Part shown: piece by piece, positions 25,017 to 34,847 of the stretch
Position numbering within the stretch: position 1 is the stretch's first letter
How the letters are laid out: every line of letters starts with the position of its first letter
NCBI GenBank assembly: GCA_963803735.1
Contig: CAWDNV010000023.1
Coordinates: 1 to 64,000 of the forward strand
DNA length: 64,000 bases
Reading direction: 5' to 3'
Source: Palsa-189 sp963803735
GTDB lineage: Bacteria > Acidobacteriota > Terriglobia > Acidiferrales > UBA7541
The notes under the pieces: generated by a model
Seen by the model: only the letters and a program-made list of their open reading frames with translations
Database searches by the model: none
Told to the model about the DNA's origin: nothing
Program-made: the position numbers and the translations under genes

Positions 25017-28000
25017 ATGCCCTCCTTTTCCATTCGACATCCCTACCTGATTATCGTTTTTTGCCTCGTAGTTGTAGTGGTCGGCATCACCAGCATGGCG
25101 CAGATGCCCGTGGATATGTTTCCGCCGATCAATATTCCGGTTGTCCTGGTGGCGACCTTCTATAACGGTATGCCGCCGCAGCAGATTGAAGCAGACATTA
25201 CGGACACCTTCGAACGGTTCTTCACATTGGCCGCCGGCGTGGACCACATGGAGTCACGTTCGCTGACGGGCGTGAGCCTGATCAAGATCTATTTCCAGCC
25301 GGGCACCGATGCCAATGCCGACGTTACGCAGGTATCCAATCTCGCCATGGCGGATTTAAGGCGATTGCCGGAAGGCACGCTGCCGCCGGTGGTGCTTCAG
25401 GTTAGCGCTTCGAGCCAGCCAGTGGTCCTGTTAACCGTGCAGGACCCGAACCTGAATGAAACGCAGCTTCACGATTACCTGCAGTATCAGGTACGAAACC
25501 AAATTGCGGGTGTTCCCGGCGCCACGGTTCCTCCGCCTTTCGGTGGCAAGTATCGGCAACTGATGATTTACGTGGATCCCGTAAAGTTGCAGGCTCATGA
25601 GTTGAGCCCCATGGATGTCGTGCGTGCGACCAATTCCTCCAATCTGATCTTGCCCGCCGGCGACGTGCGTATGGGAGCGATGGATTACAACATCTACACC
25701 AACGCCCAGGTTCCCAATGCCCAATCTCTGAATGAGATTCCGGTGAAGACTGAGGGCCAGCAGTCAGTGTTCGTGTCCGATGTGGGCAAGGCGGTGGACG
25801 GTTCTTACCTGCAATACAACATCGTTCGGGTGGATGGCCAGAAATCGGTCTATGTGGGAGTTCAGAAGCAGGGCGGAAACACCAACACAATCGCGGTGGT
25901 CAATGGAATCCGGAAAGCCATCCAGAGTCTTAGAGACATCCCGTCGGAGCTGAAGGCCAGCGTCGTTTTCGATCAGTCGGTGTTCGTGCGGGAAGCGATC
26001 TCCACAGTGCTCCGCGAAGGCGGCATAGGAATCTTCCTCACCGGATTGATGATTCTTTTATTTCTGGGCAGCTTCAGGGCAACGGTAGCGATTTTTCTAT
26101 CTCTTCCCCTTTCAGTGCTGATTGCTTTTACCGTCCTTCACATGATGGGCAAGTCAATCGATGCCATGGTTTTGAGCGGTCTGGCCCTGGCTTTTTCGCG
26201 GTTGATCGATGACTCGGTCGTCGTGATTGAAAACGTGTATCGGCACATGGAGTTGGGTGAAGAACCTAGAGTGGCAGCCGAAAAAGGAGCCAATGAGGTC
26301 GCATTGGCGGTGCTGGCCATCATGCTCGTCGCCGTTGTGGTGTTCTTCCCGGTCACATTTCTGTTTGGCGTAAGCAAGTATTTGTTCACGGCTCTCGCTT
26401 TGGGTGTGGTGATCGCGCTCTTTGCGTCCTACTTTGACGCTATGACCGTGGTGCCCTTGTTCTGCGCAAATTTCCTGAAGGCTGAGCATCACGGCATTGG
26501 CGAGGGCCACGAAAAGCAGTCCTGGGGAAAAAGGTTTCACGCCGGATTCAATCGCAAATTCGAAGTCATGTTGAACTGCTATGAAAAATGGGTGCGCCGG
26601 GCGCTCGATCGGCCCTGGACCACTGTGTTAGGTTTCCTTGCCTGCTTCTTCGCCTGTTTCCTCCTGATTCCGTTTGTGGGTATGTCGTTCTTTCCGCGCA
26701 CAGACGCAGGCCAGTTCATGATCAATCTCAAGGCCCCTACCGGCACGCGCATTGAAATCACGAACGACTACGTGGCAAAAGTTGAAAATATTGTGCGGCA
26801 AGTTGTTCGGCCTGGCGATCTGGAAACGGTGGTTTCCAATATCGGGGTGATGCCCGATCTTTCTTCACTCTTTACGCCCAACTCTGGAATGCATACGGCT
26901 TTCATTCAGGTGGGACTGAAGGAAGATCACGCTGTCAGCAGCTTCACTTACATGGATGAGGTCCGCAACCGGATCGCGCAGCAACTGCCTGAGTTGCGCA
27001 CCTACCTTCAGTCCGGCGGCATTGTAGACGCAGTGCTCAGTCAAGGAGTGCCGGCGCCATTTGACCTGCAGGTGAGCGGCATCGATATGAGCACGGATAA
27101 CCAAATTGCCCAGAAGCTCGTGCAGCAGATCAAGGGCCTGCCGGGAGTCTCGGACGTCTTCATCCCGCAGGACATCGATTATCCCGGATTGCAAGTGGAT
27201 GTGAACCGCGCGCGCGCCGCCGAATTGGGTTTGCAGCCTAAGGAGGTGATCGACAATATGATTACCGCTCTCACTTCGAACGAGATGATTGCTCCCAGCT
27301 ACTGGGTTGACCCTCGTTCGGGGAACAACTACTTCGTGACCGTGCAGTATCCCGAAAATCAGGTAAAGAGCATCGAGTCTCTCAAAGCTATGCCATTGCG
27401 TGCGCCAAACTTGAAGTTGCCCACGTATCTCGATCAGGTTGCCACCGTTACACCCATCCTGACCCCCACGGAAGTCGACCACTATCAGTTGGAGCGAAAC
27501 TTTGACATCTATGTGGCTCCTACCGGGGAGGATTTAGGCAAGCTATCCAAGGCAATTTCCACGGTGATCGCAAACACCAAGTTGCCACCCAATTTTCGAA
27601 TCGACCTGCGCGGGCTCGTTGTCACGATGAACGAATCGTTCAAGAGTTTTGGGTTTGGTTTGTTTCTCGCCATCGTGCTGGTCTATCTCATCCTGGTTGC
27701 GCAATTCAAATCATTTATCGATCCACTCCTGATCGTGCTCGCCGTTCCCACGGGTATCGTCGGTGTGATCCTTACACTCGTTTTGACGGGCACCACCTTG
27801 AATATTCAATCTCTCATGGGGATTGTGATGCTGCAAGGCATGGTGGTTTCGAACAGCATTCTGATTGTCGATTTTTCGAATGTGCTTCGCGGCGAGGGCC
27901 ACAGTGCCGCGGAAGCAGTCGCTCGCGCCTGTCGCATTCGCCTGCGGCCGATCCTTATGACTTCACTGGCTACCGTCGTTGGCCTGCTGCCGATGGCATT

Positions 28001-28169
28001 CAAACTCGAAGCCGGAAGCGAGGCTTACGCTCCGCTGGCGCGCGCCATTATAGGAGGCCTGCTTTCTTCCATCGTGCTCACGATTTTTGTGGTTCCAGCG
28101 GCATACCTGCTGATTTATCGCCGTCGAGAACAGATCCAAATGCAGACGCCGGTAGTGGAGGCGCAATGA
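25017..28169 (+). CDS. RND family efflux transporter permease
   Basis: A 1050-residue AcrB/MdtB-type inner-membrane pump of normal family length. The N terminus (SIRHPYLIIVFCLVVVVVGITSMAQMPVDMFPPIN) is TM1; two large periplasmic loops and two sets of TM helices follow. In TM4 the proton-relay pair is present in SRLIDDSVVVIENV, and the C-terminal set has SLMGIVMLQGMVVSNSILIVDF. The substrate is unknown; the operon has RraA-like protein, adaptor and TolC-like channel. It overlaps the downstream channel gene by 4 bases (ATGA at 28166-28169). Confidence 0.96.
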   Translation: MPSFSIRHPYLIIVFCLVVVVVGITSMAQMPVDMFPPINIPVVLVATFYNGMPPQQIEADITDTFERFFTLAAGVDHMESRSLTGVSLIKIYFQPGTDANADVTQVSNLAMADLRRLPEGTLPPVVLQVSASSQPVVLLTVQDPNLNETQLHDYLQYQVRNQIAGVPGATVPPPFGGKYRQLMIYVDPVKLQAHELSPMDVVRATNSSNLILPAGDVRMGAMDYNIYTNAQVPNAQSLNEIPVKTEGQQSVFVSDVGKAVDGSYLQYNIVRVDGQKSVYVGVQKQGGNTNTIAVVNGIRKAIQSLRDIPSELKASVVFDQSVFVREAISTVLREGGIGIFLTGLMILLFLGSFRATVAIFLSLPLSVLIAFTVLHMMGKSIDAMVLSGLALAFSRLIDDSVVVIENVYRHMELGEEPRVAAEKGANEVALAVLAIMLVAVVVFFPVTFLFGVSKYLFTALALGVVIALFASYFDAMTVVPLFCANFLKAEHHGIGEGHEKQSWGKRFHAGFNRKFEVMLNCYEKWVRRALDRPWTTVLGFLACFFACFLLIPFVGMSFFPRTDAGQFMINLKAPTGTRIEITNDYVAKVENIVRQVVRPGDLETVVSNIGVMPDLSSLFTPNSGMHTAFIQVGLKEDHAVSSFTYMDEVRNRIAQQLPELRTYLQSGGIVDAVLSQGVPAPFDLQVSGIDMSTDNQIAQKLVQQIKGLPGVSDVFIPQDIDYPGLQVDVNRARAAELGLQPKEVIDNMITALTSNEMIAPSYWVDPRSGNNYFVTVQYPENQVKSIESLKAMPLRAPNLKLPTYLDQVATVTPILTPTEVDHYQLERNFDIYVAPTGEDLGKLSKAISTVIANTKLPPNFRIDLRGLVVTMNESFKSFGFGLFLAIVLVYLILVAQFKSFIDPLLIVLAVPTGIVGVILTLVLTGTTLNIQSLMGIVMLQGMVVSNSILIVDFSNVLRGEGHSAAEAVARACRIRLRPILMTSLATVVGLLPMAFKLEAGSEAYAPLARAIIGGLLSSIVLTIFVVPAAYLLIYRRREQIQMQTPVVEAQ

Positions 28170-29470
28170 GAATCGTAAGGCGGCTGTTAATTTATTCTGC
28201 CGCAGCGGCATTCTTTCCGGCTCTGGCTTCAGCTCAAACAGCCCAGACTCTTGACTTGCAGCAGGCCGAACAAATCGCGATTCAGAATCACCCGCAAATC
28301 CAAGTTGCAACGGCGCTTGCCTCGGCAGCCGATGCGCAACGCCGGGAGGTTCGGGCCTCCTATTATCCGACCGTTACAGGAGCCATCTCGGGCGCGGAAG
28401 CCAACGATACGAACCGTATCGGCGCCGGAGTTCTGAACGATCCGCGGATTTTCCCCAAGTTTGCCCAGGGCTTTCAAGTCAACCAATTGCTCACGGATTT
28501 TGGACGCACACACCAGCTCGTGAAGAGCGCGAGCCTGCATGCGCAGGCTCAGGAAGAGAACATCGTCACCTCGCGCGCTGACGTTCTGCTGCAGGTCGAC
28601 AGATTCTACTACGGCGTCTTGAGAGCGCAGGCTTTGCTGCGTGTCGCGCAGCAGACCGTCGGGGAGCGCCAGCTTGTATCCGATCAAGTCACCCAATTGG
28701 CGGCGAATCAGCTCAAGTCGCAACTGGATGTGAGCTTTGCGAATGTGGACTTAGCGCAATCCCAGCTTCTGTTGATTCAGGCGCAAAACAATCTCCAGAC
28801 TTCGTATGCGGACCTAACCCGTGCGCTCGGTTTTGCGGATCAGAGAACCTACCAATTGATGGAACCAGGGCCACCCGCCGGCCCTCCGACCGAGCTCGCA
28901 GGCCTGATCCAGCAAGCGATAATGAACCGGCCGGAACTCGTCAGCGGACGCCTGGAAATAAATGCGGCGCAAACCTTCGTCACGGCGGAGCGCGATCTCT
29001 GGCTCCCGAACATCAGCGCCGTCGGCGCCGCCGGTCTCATCCCGCTGCACGTAGTGACCACCGCTTCGGGCCTCAACGACGAGTACGCGGCTGCTGGATT
29101 CAACATGACGATACCGATTTTCAATGGGCACTTGTTCGGCGCCCTTCGGAACGAGGCGTCCGCCCGCTTCACCGCACAGCAGCAGAATAATCGGGACTTG
29201 CTCGATCGGATTGTGCGAGATGTGACCCAGGCCTGGAACGATGCGAACTCTGGATACCAGCGTCTATCTGTGGTGCAGCAGCTTGTGAATCAGGCGACGT
29301 TGGCTTTGAGCCTGGCTCAGTCGCGATATCAGTTGGGATTGAGTTCTATCGTTGAATTCACGCAGGCGCAATTAAATCTTACGCAGGCGCAAATCGAGCA
29401 GGTTAACGCAGCCTATGACTACGACACTCAATTGTCCGTGCTGAACTACTCGATAGGGAATCTCCGCTAA
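28166..29470 (+). CDS. TolC-family outer-membrane efflux channel
   Basis: A 434-residue outer-membrane protein with signal peptide (RLLIYSAAAAFFPALASAQ). Two OEP repeats are visible: LDLQQAEQIAIQNHPQIQVATALASAADAQ starts the first, and LAGLIQQAIMNRPELVSGRLEINAAQ the second; each is followed by beta strands and long helices such as QSRYQLGLSSIVEFTQAQLNLTQAQ. It completes the tripartite pump. It begins inside the last codons of the permease gene and is the last gene of this operon. Confidence 0.95.
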   Translation: MRIVRRLLIYSAAAAFFPALASAQTAQTLDLQQAEQIAIQNHPQIQVATALASAADAQRREVRASYYPTVTGAISGAEANDTNRIGAGVLNDPRIFPKFAQGFQVNQLLTDFGRTHQLVKSASLHAQAQEENIVTSRADVLLQVDRFYYGVLRAQALLRVAQQTVGERQLVSDQVTQLAANQLKSQLDVSFANVDLAQSQLLLIQAQNNLQTSYADLTRALGFADQRTYQLMEPGPPAGPPTELAGLIQQAIMNRPELVSGRLEINAAQTFVTAERDLWLPNISAVGAAGLIPLHVVTTASGLNDEYAAAGFNMTIPIFNGHLFGALRNEASARFTAQQQNNRDLLDRIVRDVTQAWNDANSGYQRLSVVQQLVNQATLALSLAQSRYQLGLSSIVEFTQAQLNLTQAQIEQVNAAYDYDTQLSVLNYSIGNLR

Positions 29471-29527
29471 GAAAGTGTCCCTAGCGGGCAGCAATGCCAG
29501 CGTGTGAGACCATTTATGCCGCCAGCC

Positions 29528-29671
29528 TCACAAGAGCAGTAAGATGATCACGATAATCAGCAGAATTCCCAGTCCGCCGCTCGGGTAATATCCCCAGGCG
29601 TGGCTGTATGGCCAAGCCGGCAGCACTCCCAATAGCGCCAGGATCAGAATAACCAGCAATACGGTGAGCAT
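29528..29671 (-). CDS. DUF3309 small membrane protein
   Basis: A 47-residue protein: MLTVLLVILILALLGVLPA, then WPYSHAWGYYPSGGLG, then ILLIIVIILLLL. Two hydrophobic segments flanking W-P-Y-S-x-x-W-G-Y-x-P-S-G-G are the complete DUF3309 pattern, found in many soil bacteria near stress genes. A GGGAC sequence on the minus strand lies at suitable distance before the ATG. The other frame at 29514-29696 is a shadow. Function unknown. Confidence 0.85.
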   Translation of the reverse strand: MLTVLLVILILALLGVLPAWPYSHAWGYYPSGGLGILLIIVIILLLL

Positions 29672-29978
29672 GAGTAGCGTCCCTTTCCACTAGCATCGAC
29701 CCTCAAATGATGAGATGGAAAAAACTCGGCACAGGTGCAGGTACAAATTTGTTTAACGCGCAGGGTGCCGGGCCTTAGATTGCCGCAATTTGCGCCTGAG
29801 ATCTGCGCGCTAGAAAAGCTACGCAAAAGATTCTGCCGCCCATTTTCTTTGACAGGCTCTTCGCTGTTATGATACATGCCGTTCGTGGCACAAATGCCGC
29901 AACCAAGGTCTGATGCTGCGCAGTTCAGGCGATAGGGCGCTCCTGCAGGGCGAACTCGAATCCAAAAAGAGGTGATCT

Positions 29979-31661
29979 GTGTCCGAATCTCGCCAAGATT
30001 CTAAAATCTTGCAAAATAAAAAGAAGAGATCGCAGAAAAGTGCCGAGCTGAGCAGGAGATCATTGCTGAAGAATGTAGCCGGAGCCGCTCTCGGCGCGGC
30101 CGCAATGAGCCTCACCGGCGTGAAGGGGGCTCGCGCACAGGTCACCGGTCTTTATACTTCGAGTGAGCCGCCCGAGATTCCCCTGGCAATGGGCGCTCTT
30201 ACCTACCTGGATCGCAAGCAATACATCCACAACATGGAAATTCACGCACACCTTCCCGGGGTGACGATTACTGGCGGCGAGCCGCTGTGCGTCATGTGGG
30301 CGCGAGGCAAGCAGCGATTGCTACCTGGCGGAGCCGGTTTTGTGGATATCAGCGACGCCAAAAATCCGACTGTCTTGAACAAGGGCGTCACTCAGAGTTC
30401 CTTCGCCGCTGTGGCCTACAACACCAAACTCAAAAAGTGGATCATGATGGTGACCGCGGCGCAGCCGCTCACAATGGAAGTTCCCGAATATCCGCACGGC
30501 CAATATGACAAGGAATTGCGCGACAAAATCCTTGCGTACAAGGGCCTCCGAGGCATTCGCAACTACGACGTCACCGACCCTCGCAATCCCAAGCTTCTGC
30601 AGGAATACAACACCGGTGTGAAGGGCAACGGCACGCATCACAATTTCTATGACGGCGGCCAGTATGCTTACCTCGATTGCGGCTGGGATGATCAGTTGCG
30701 CCTGGAGAATCTCGAACGGCCCTATAGCAATGGCTTGATGATTGTCGATATGTCCGATCCCGCCAACGTAAAAGAGGTGTCGAAATGGTGGGTGCCGGGG
30801 CAACGGTTAGGCGAGGAGGCGGAATACAAAAAATATCGGTTCGCCGGCGACCACACCTCTTGGACGGGTAACCATGGGGCAATAAGCGTCCCCAAGCGCG
30901 TGGAAGACGGCGGCACGGTTGGCTACGGCGGCTTTGGCGCTTTCGGCATGTACGCTTTGGATTTATCCGATATCAAGCACCCCAAGCCTTATGGGCATGT
31001 GCAGTACGAATTCGATACGTTCGGCACGATTCCGTTCCACACCTGCCTGCCTATCACTGCCGATGCGGCACACCCGCGGCTGCAAAATCTCGTTGTGGCC
31101 GCGCATGAGTCTGTGGAAGCCGACTGCCGCGAGAATTACCATACTCCCTATGTCATCGATGTGAAGGACCCGCGCAATCCAAAGATCATCGGCTTGTTTC
31201 CTCGCCCCGCGGCTCCCCCAGACGCTCCGTACACGGATTTCTGCTTCGCGCGCGGGCGATTCGGTTCGCACAACACACAGTGCTGGCTGCAGCCTGGCGC
31301 CGCCAAGCCAAATATCGTCGCGATGACTTGGTTCAATGCGGGCCTGCGCCTTTTTGATATTTCCGATCCCACCGCTCCGAAAGAGGTCGCCTGGTTTGTG
31401 CCGCCGCGCGATGGCGAGATCGACAAGTACATAAGCTGGTGGCGTGGGACCACGGAGAACGTCTTTATCGAGTGGGATCGAAACCTCATCTGGATCGGCA
31501 CGCACGAAGGCACCTATTGCCTTTCCTCCCCAGCCCTAGGCAAGCCGGTGCTCGAACCTACAAAGGTCCAGAAGTGGTCGATTCCATTCTGCAATGTGGG
31601 CTGGGATGATCAAACCCCCACCACTTTTTACTTCGGAAGAGGACTGAGCCGGATGGGCTGA
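29979..31661 (+). CDS. Tat-exported LVIVD-like beta-propeller protein
   Basis: A 560-residue protein from a GTG preceded by AGAGGTGA. SRRSLLKNVAGAALGAAAMSL is a twin-arginine leader ending at ARAQ. The mature part repeats a blade motif of the LVIVD type: GFVDISDAKNPTVLNKG, RNYDVTDPRNPKLLQEYN, LMIVDMSDPANVKEVSKWW, YALDLSDIKHPKPYGHV, YVIDVKDPRNPKIIGLF and RLFDISDPTAPKEVAWF. This gives at least six blades. Folded export by Tat suggests a cofactor or metal, but no cofactor motif is recognised. It stands alone, 300 bases after the efflux operon region. Confidence 0.87.
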   Translation: MSESRQDSKILQNKKKRSQKSAELSRRSLLKNVAGAALGAAAMSLTGVKGARAQVTGLYTSSEPPEIPLAMGALTYLDRKQYIHNMEIHAHLPGVTITGGEPLCVMWARGKQRLLPGGAGFVDISDAKNPTVLNKGVTQSSFAAVAYNTKLKKWIMMVTAAQPLTMEVPEYPHGQYDKELRDKILAYKGLRGIRNYDVTDPRNPKLLQEYNTGVKGNGTHHNFYDGGQYAYLDCGWDDQLRLENLERPYSNGLMIVDMSDPANVKEVSKWWVPGQRLGEEAEYKKYRFAGDHTSWTGNHGAISVPKRVEDGGTVGYGGFGAFGMYALDLSDIKHPKPYGHVQYEFDTFGTIPFHTCLPITADAAHPRLQNLVVAAHESVEADCRENYHTPYVIDVKDPRNPKIIGLFPRPAAPPDAPYTDFCFARGRFGSHNTQCWLQPGAAKPNIVAMTWFNAGLRLFDISDPTAPKEVAWFVPPRDGEIDKYISWWRGTTENVFIEWDRNLIWIGTHEGTYCLSSPALGKPVLEPTKVQKWSIPFCNVGWDDQTPTTFYFGRGLSRMG

Positions 31662-31887
31662 AGCCCTCATGGCATCATGGTTTGAGGCTCACCGCATCCT
31701 AAGGCGTCAGCTTTGAGCATGGCGTCGAAGCCACTGATCCGGCCAGGTGAAACCGCGAGAGGGAAGCAGGCGGCGCTTTAGGGCCGCTATACGTTCCCTA
31801 AAGGGTGTCTTTCCATGCACCATGGAGCATCGAATGGTGGAGTACCTTAGTGCCGGTCCGTAAAATCATTTAGGGTTCAGGTCAAGA
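31662..31887. other. Intergenic region before a response regulator
   Basis: No gene is seen. The 226 bases contain the promoter region of the downstream regulator; no clear -35/-10 pair or hairpin was identified. Confidence 0.25.
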
Positions 31888-32277
31888 ATGATCCGAGTTC
31901 TGGTTGTCGATGATAACCACGAGTTCCGTTCGGCCGTTCGAGATTTGCTCGAAGGCGACCTGCAGATTCGAGTGGTCGGAGAAGCCTGCGACGGCGTTCA
32001 GGCCATCAGTCTGACGGCGCATCTGCAGCCGGATCTGATTTTAATGGATATTGCCATGCCGCTCATGAACGGCTTGGAGGCTACTTCCGCCATTCGTGAG
32101 AGGTGGCCGAAGGTCATCGTCATACTTGTGACGGCAATCCCGAGCAATTCTTACCAGCAAATTTCAGATCGCTGCGGCGCCAACGCTTTTTTGCCCAAGG
32201 AAGAGATGGGCTCGCGTCTGATTTCCACGATGCATCGCCTCGCCTGCGCACCCTTGCCTGGTCAAGCACCGGCTTAA
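31888..32277 (+). CDS. Receiver-only response regulator
   Basis: A 129-residue CheY-like receiver without output domain. The acidic pocket is VVDDNH (Asp8-Asp9), the phosphorylation site is Asp54 in LILMDIAMP, the conserved Thr is in LVTAIP, and Lys is in FLPKEE. Phosphorylation by a sensor kinase is expected, but no kinase is in the window. The short C-terminal tail (APLPGQAPA) has no DNA-binding motif. A strong terminator lies 180 bases downstream. Confidence 0.88.
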   Translation: MIRVLVVDDNHEFRSAVRDLLEGDLQIRVVGEACDGVQAISLTAHLQPDLILMDIAMPLMNGLEATSAIRERWPKVIVILVTAIPSNSYQQISDRCGANAFLPKEEMGSRLISTMHRLACAPLPGQAPA

Positions 32278-32457
32278 TTAGCGCCAGACCTTCGGCTGTT
32301 TACCAGACACAAGCCTTTGCCGCATCTGCTTGAGTGCATACGGCGATACCTTCTATGTAGCTAAGGGTTCTAGTTCGCGCATATACGGAAATCGCAATTG
32401 TCCCGGGAAGCGCTCTGCACTATCTCAAGAAGTGACGACCCCTGACTTGCAGTACCT

Positions 32458-32495
32458 AGCCCCACCGTCCCCCCTAAAGCCGGTGGGGCTTTTTC
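32458..32495 (+). terminator. Rho-independent terminator
   Basis: Stem AGCCCCACCG (32458-32467) and CGGTGGGGCT (32481-32490), loop of 13 bases, then TTTTC. It lies between the response regulator and the convergent CoA-transferase gene and could serve the plus-strand transcript. Confidence 0.8.
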
Positions 32496-32538
32496 TATCT
32501 ACCTGATTTTTCTCGATACCTAAAATCCACCGGCGGGA

Positions 32539-33717
32539 TTAGATCACTGCGTCTTGCCGGAACTGCTGGATCTGCTGCGGTGTGTATCCGAGCTCGGTGA
32601 GGATCGCGTCTGTATCCTGGCCGAGGTCTGGAATTTCGTCCATCCGAGGCTGTACGCCATCGAGATCGATGGGAGGCAACAAGGCTTGCAAGGAGCCTGC
32701 CGGCGAAGCGACATTGCGCGCACGGCCTCTCCCGGTATGCTGCGGGTGCGCCAGCAAATCCTGTACCGAATTCGTGTGCGAGTGAGCGATGCCCGCGCGC
32801 TCAAGACGCTCGCGAGCCTCCTCCAGAGTTAAGGTCCGAAAAATCTCGGCGATCATGGTTCGCAGCGCCTTACGATTTTCGGAACGCTTCGAATTGCTAT
32901 CGAAGCGGGGGTCGGCCGCGATTTCCCGGTTTAAGAGCACAGAGACGCAGAATTGCCGCCACTCTCGTTCATTCTGAATGCCGATGTTGATCTGCTTTCC
33001 ATCGCCCGTATAGTAAGGCCCGTAGGGAGCGATAGATGCGTGTTCTGCCCCAGTTCTCGATGGGGGCGTGCCGCCATAGACTGCGTAGTACGCCGCCGGC
33101 AAAACCCATTCGCTCAGGGAGTCGAACAGCGACACCTGCACGACGCCTCCCCGGCCCGTCCTCTCGCGCCTATAGAGCGCCATCAGAATGCCGCTGAACG
33201 CGTACATGCCGGCCGCGATATCAGCTACCGAGATTCCTGCCTTGCTTGGCGTCTCCGGCGTTCCCGTGATCGAAACGAGACCTGTCTCGAACTGTACCAG
33301 GAGGTCGTAAGCTTTCTTGTTTTTGTAGGGGCCATCCGATCCGTAGCCGCTTATCTCGCATACGATCAGCCTCGGATTCCTGGCCAGCATGGCTTGGCTT
33401 TTCAGGCCGGCGCGGTCCGCGGCTCCGGGCGCCAGATTGTGTATGAAGACGTCGCAGTCTGCGGTGAGTTTCTCTATGATCTCTGCGGCTTCCGGTCGTT
33501 TGAAGTCCAGAGTAAGGCTTTGCTTCGAGCGATTCAGCCAGACGAACCAGCTCGACAGCCCGCGTACTTTGTGGTCGTAATCACGCGCAAAGTCCCCTTC
33601 TTCGCGGCGCTCTATCTTTATGACTCGAGCGCCATAGTCTGCTAATTGGCGCGAGGCAAACGGGCCCGCTACGGCCTGCTCCACGGAGACGATTTTGAGG
33701 CCTTCGAGCGGTAGCAT
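32539..33717 (-). CDS. CaiB/BaiF class III CoA-transferase
   Basis: A 392-residue enzyme of the formyl-CoA transferase family, which moves CoA between carboxylic acids through an aspartyl-CoA intermediate. LEGLKIVSVEQAVAGPFASRQLADYGARVIKIE is the N-terminal CoA-binding region; SVADIAAGMYAFSGILMAL holds the catalytic Asp; GADRAGL-type and NIGIQNEREWRQFC segments also match. It stands alone, so donor and acceptor acids are unknown. Length is normal for the family. Confidence 0.93.
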   Translation of the reverse strand: MLPLEGLKIVSVEQAVAGPFASRQLADYGARVIKIERREEGDFARDYDHKVRGLSSWFVWLNRSKQSLTLDFKRPEAAEIIEKLTADCDVFIHNLAPGAADRAGLKSQAMLARNPRLIVCEISGYGSDGPYKNKKAYDLLVQFETGLVSITGTPETPSKAGISVADIAAGMYAFSGILMALYRRERTGRGGVVQVSLFDSLSEWVLPAAYYAVYGGTPPSRTGAEHASIAPYGPYYTGDGKQINIGIQNEREWRQFCVSVLLNREIAADPRFDSNSKRSENRKALRTMIAEIFRTLTLEEARERLERAGIAHSHTNSVQDLLAHPQHTGRGRARNVASPAGSLQALLPPIDLDGVQPRMDEIPDLGQDTDAILTELGYTPQQIQQFRQDAVI

Positions 33718-33907
33718 TAAGGATTAGAGTTTCGCAAAGGGCGAACTGCCACCAGGGTTGCGACGAGGGGGTTCAACGACGTGGTTCTGATTTCATAGGC
33801 ATTGGTCTCCATGTATCAATCGTACTACGAAAATGTGTTGTGGATACGCGCGTAGACGCAAGCGCGAATTCTAACGGAGCTGCCTGGATTGCGTGTGGTG
33901 TCGTTGT

Positions 33908-34570
33908 TTATGCGGCGATGATGTGATTTCGGATGGCGTAGCGGACCAACTCAGTCACCGAGTGGCAATCGAGCTTGCGCATGATGTTGGCGCGGTGCGT
34001 TTCCGCAGTCTTCACGCTCAGTCCCAATACCGCGGCCACTTCCTTGCTGCTTTTTCCCTCGGCCAGTAGCTGTACGATTTCCCGCTGCCTGCTGGTGAGC
34101 CGCAGACTTTCGGGCTCTTCCTCGGTTTCTTTTTCCTTGGGGCTTTTGTCCAGATAGCCTTCCAGCACCATCTGACTGACCTTGGGGGTGAAGAAGGTCT
34201 TATTCCGGCGCAAGGCGTCGATTGCCGATACGAGGTCGCGTCCTGCATCCGATTTGAGCAGATATCCGCGTGCTCCGGCCTGAAGCACCTGCTGAATCAG
34301 TGGATCGGAGTCGTACATGGTGAGCACGAGCACTTTTGTGTTCGGCACAGTCTTAACGATTTGCCGCACAGCTTCCAGTCCGTTCAGCGAGGGCATGGCA
34401 ATGTCGATGACGACAACGTCGGGCTTCAGTTTGGTCGCCTTTTCCACGGCGTCGCGGCCGTCGACAGCTTCGGCGACAACCTCCCATCCGCTTTGTTCCT
34501 CTAATAAAGCGCGGAGACCGGCTCGCACGACTTCGTGATCGTCCGCCAAGAGGATTCTAAAAGGTGCCAT
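33908..34570 (-). CDS. NarL/LuxR-type response regulator
   Basis: A 220-residue transcription factor. The receiver has LLADDHE (Asp10-Asp11), phosphoacceptor Asp56 in VVVIDIAMP and Lys in GYLLKSD. A Lys/Glu-rich linker (KSPKEKETEEEPE) leads to the LuxR helix-turn-helix LTSRQREIVQLLAEGKSSKEVAAVLGLSVKTAETHRANIMRKL. It binds DNA when phosphorylated; no cognate kinase is in the window. A GGAGGTGAGG sequence precedes the ATG. The 277-base upstream region may hold its targets or promoter. Confidence 0.94.
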   Translation of the reverse strand: MAPFRILLADDHEVVRAGLRALLEEQSGWEVVAEAVDGRDAVEKATKLKPDVVVIDIAMPSLNGLEAVRQIVKTVPNTKVLVLTMYDSDPLIQQVLQAGARGYLLKSDAGRDLVSAIDALRRNKTFFTPKVSQMVLEGYLDKSPKEKETEEEPESLRLTSRQREIVQLLAEGKSSKEVAAVLGLSVKTAETHRANIMRKLDCHSVTELVRYAIRNHIIAA

Positions 34571-34847
34571 GTGACCTCACCTCCGATTCATGCGTACTGC
34601 GTCCTCTGCACTTACAACACGGAATCTCGCGGTGCAGAGACATTCTGGCGCGCCCCACCCAGTATGGGCCCAGTGAGGTAGACAATAAGCGGTAGCGCAA
34701 AGCGCTGGCAATACGGGATTTAACTCAGGAAGCCCCTAAGGAATCCGTAGCTATCACGGCGAACTTACGGCGTTAACCCTATGTTTACCTATAATTACAG
34801 GTCAAACGCATAACTAAAACGGTTCGCAGCAAAACGATGCTGCCCCG

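Noticed and set aside
29514..29696. 60-residue frame MLVERDATHAHR on the minus strand
   Set aside because: It overlaps in another frame the complete DUF3309 protein at 29528-29671, which is far better supported.
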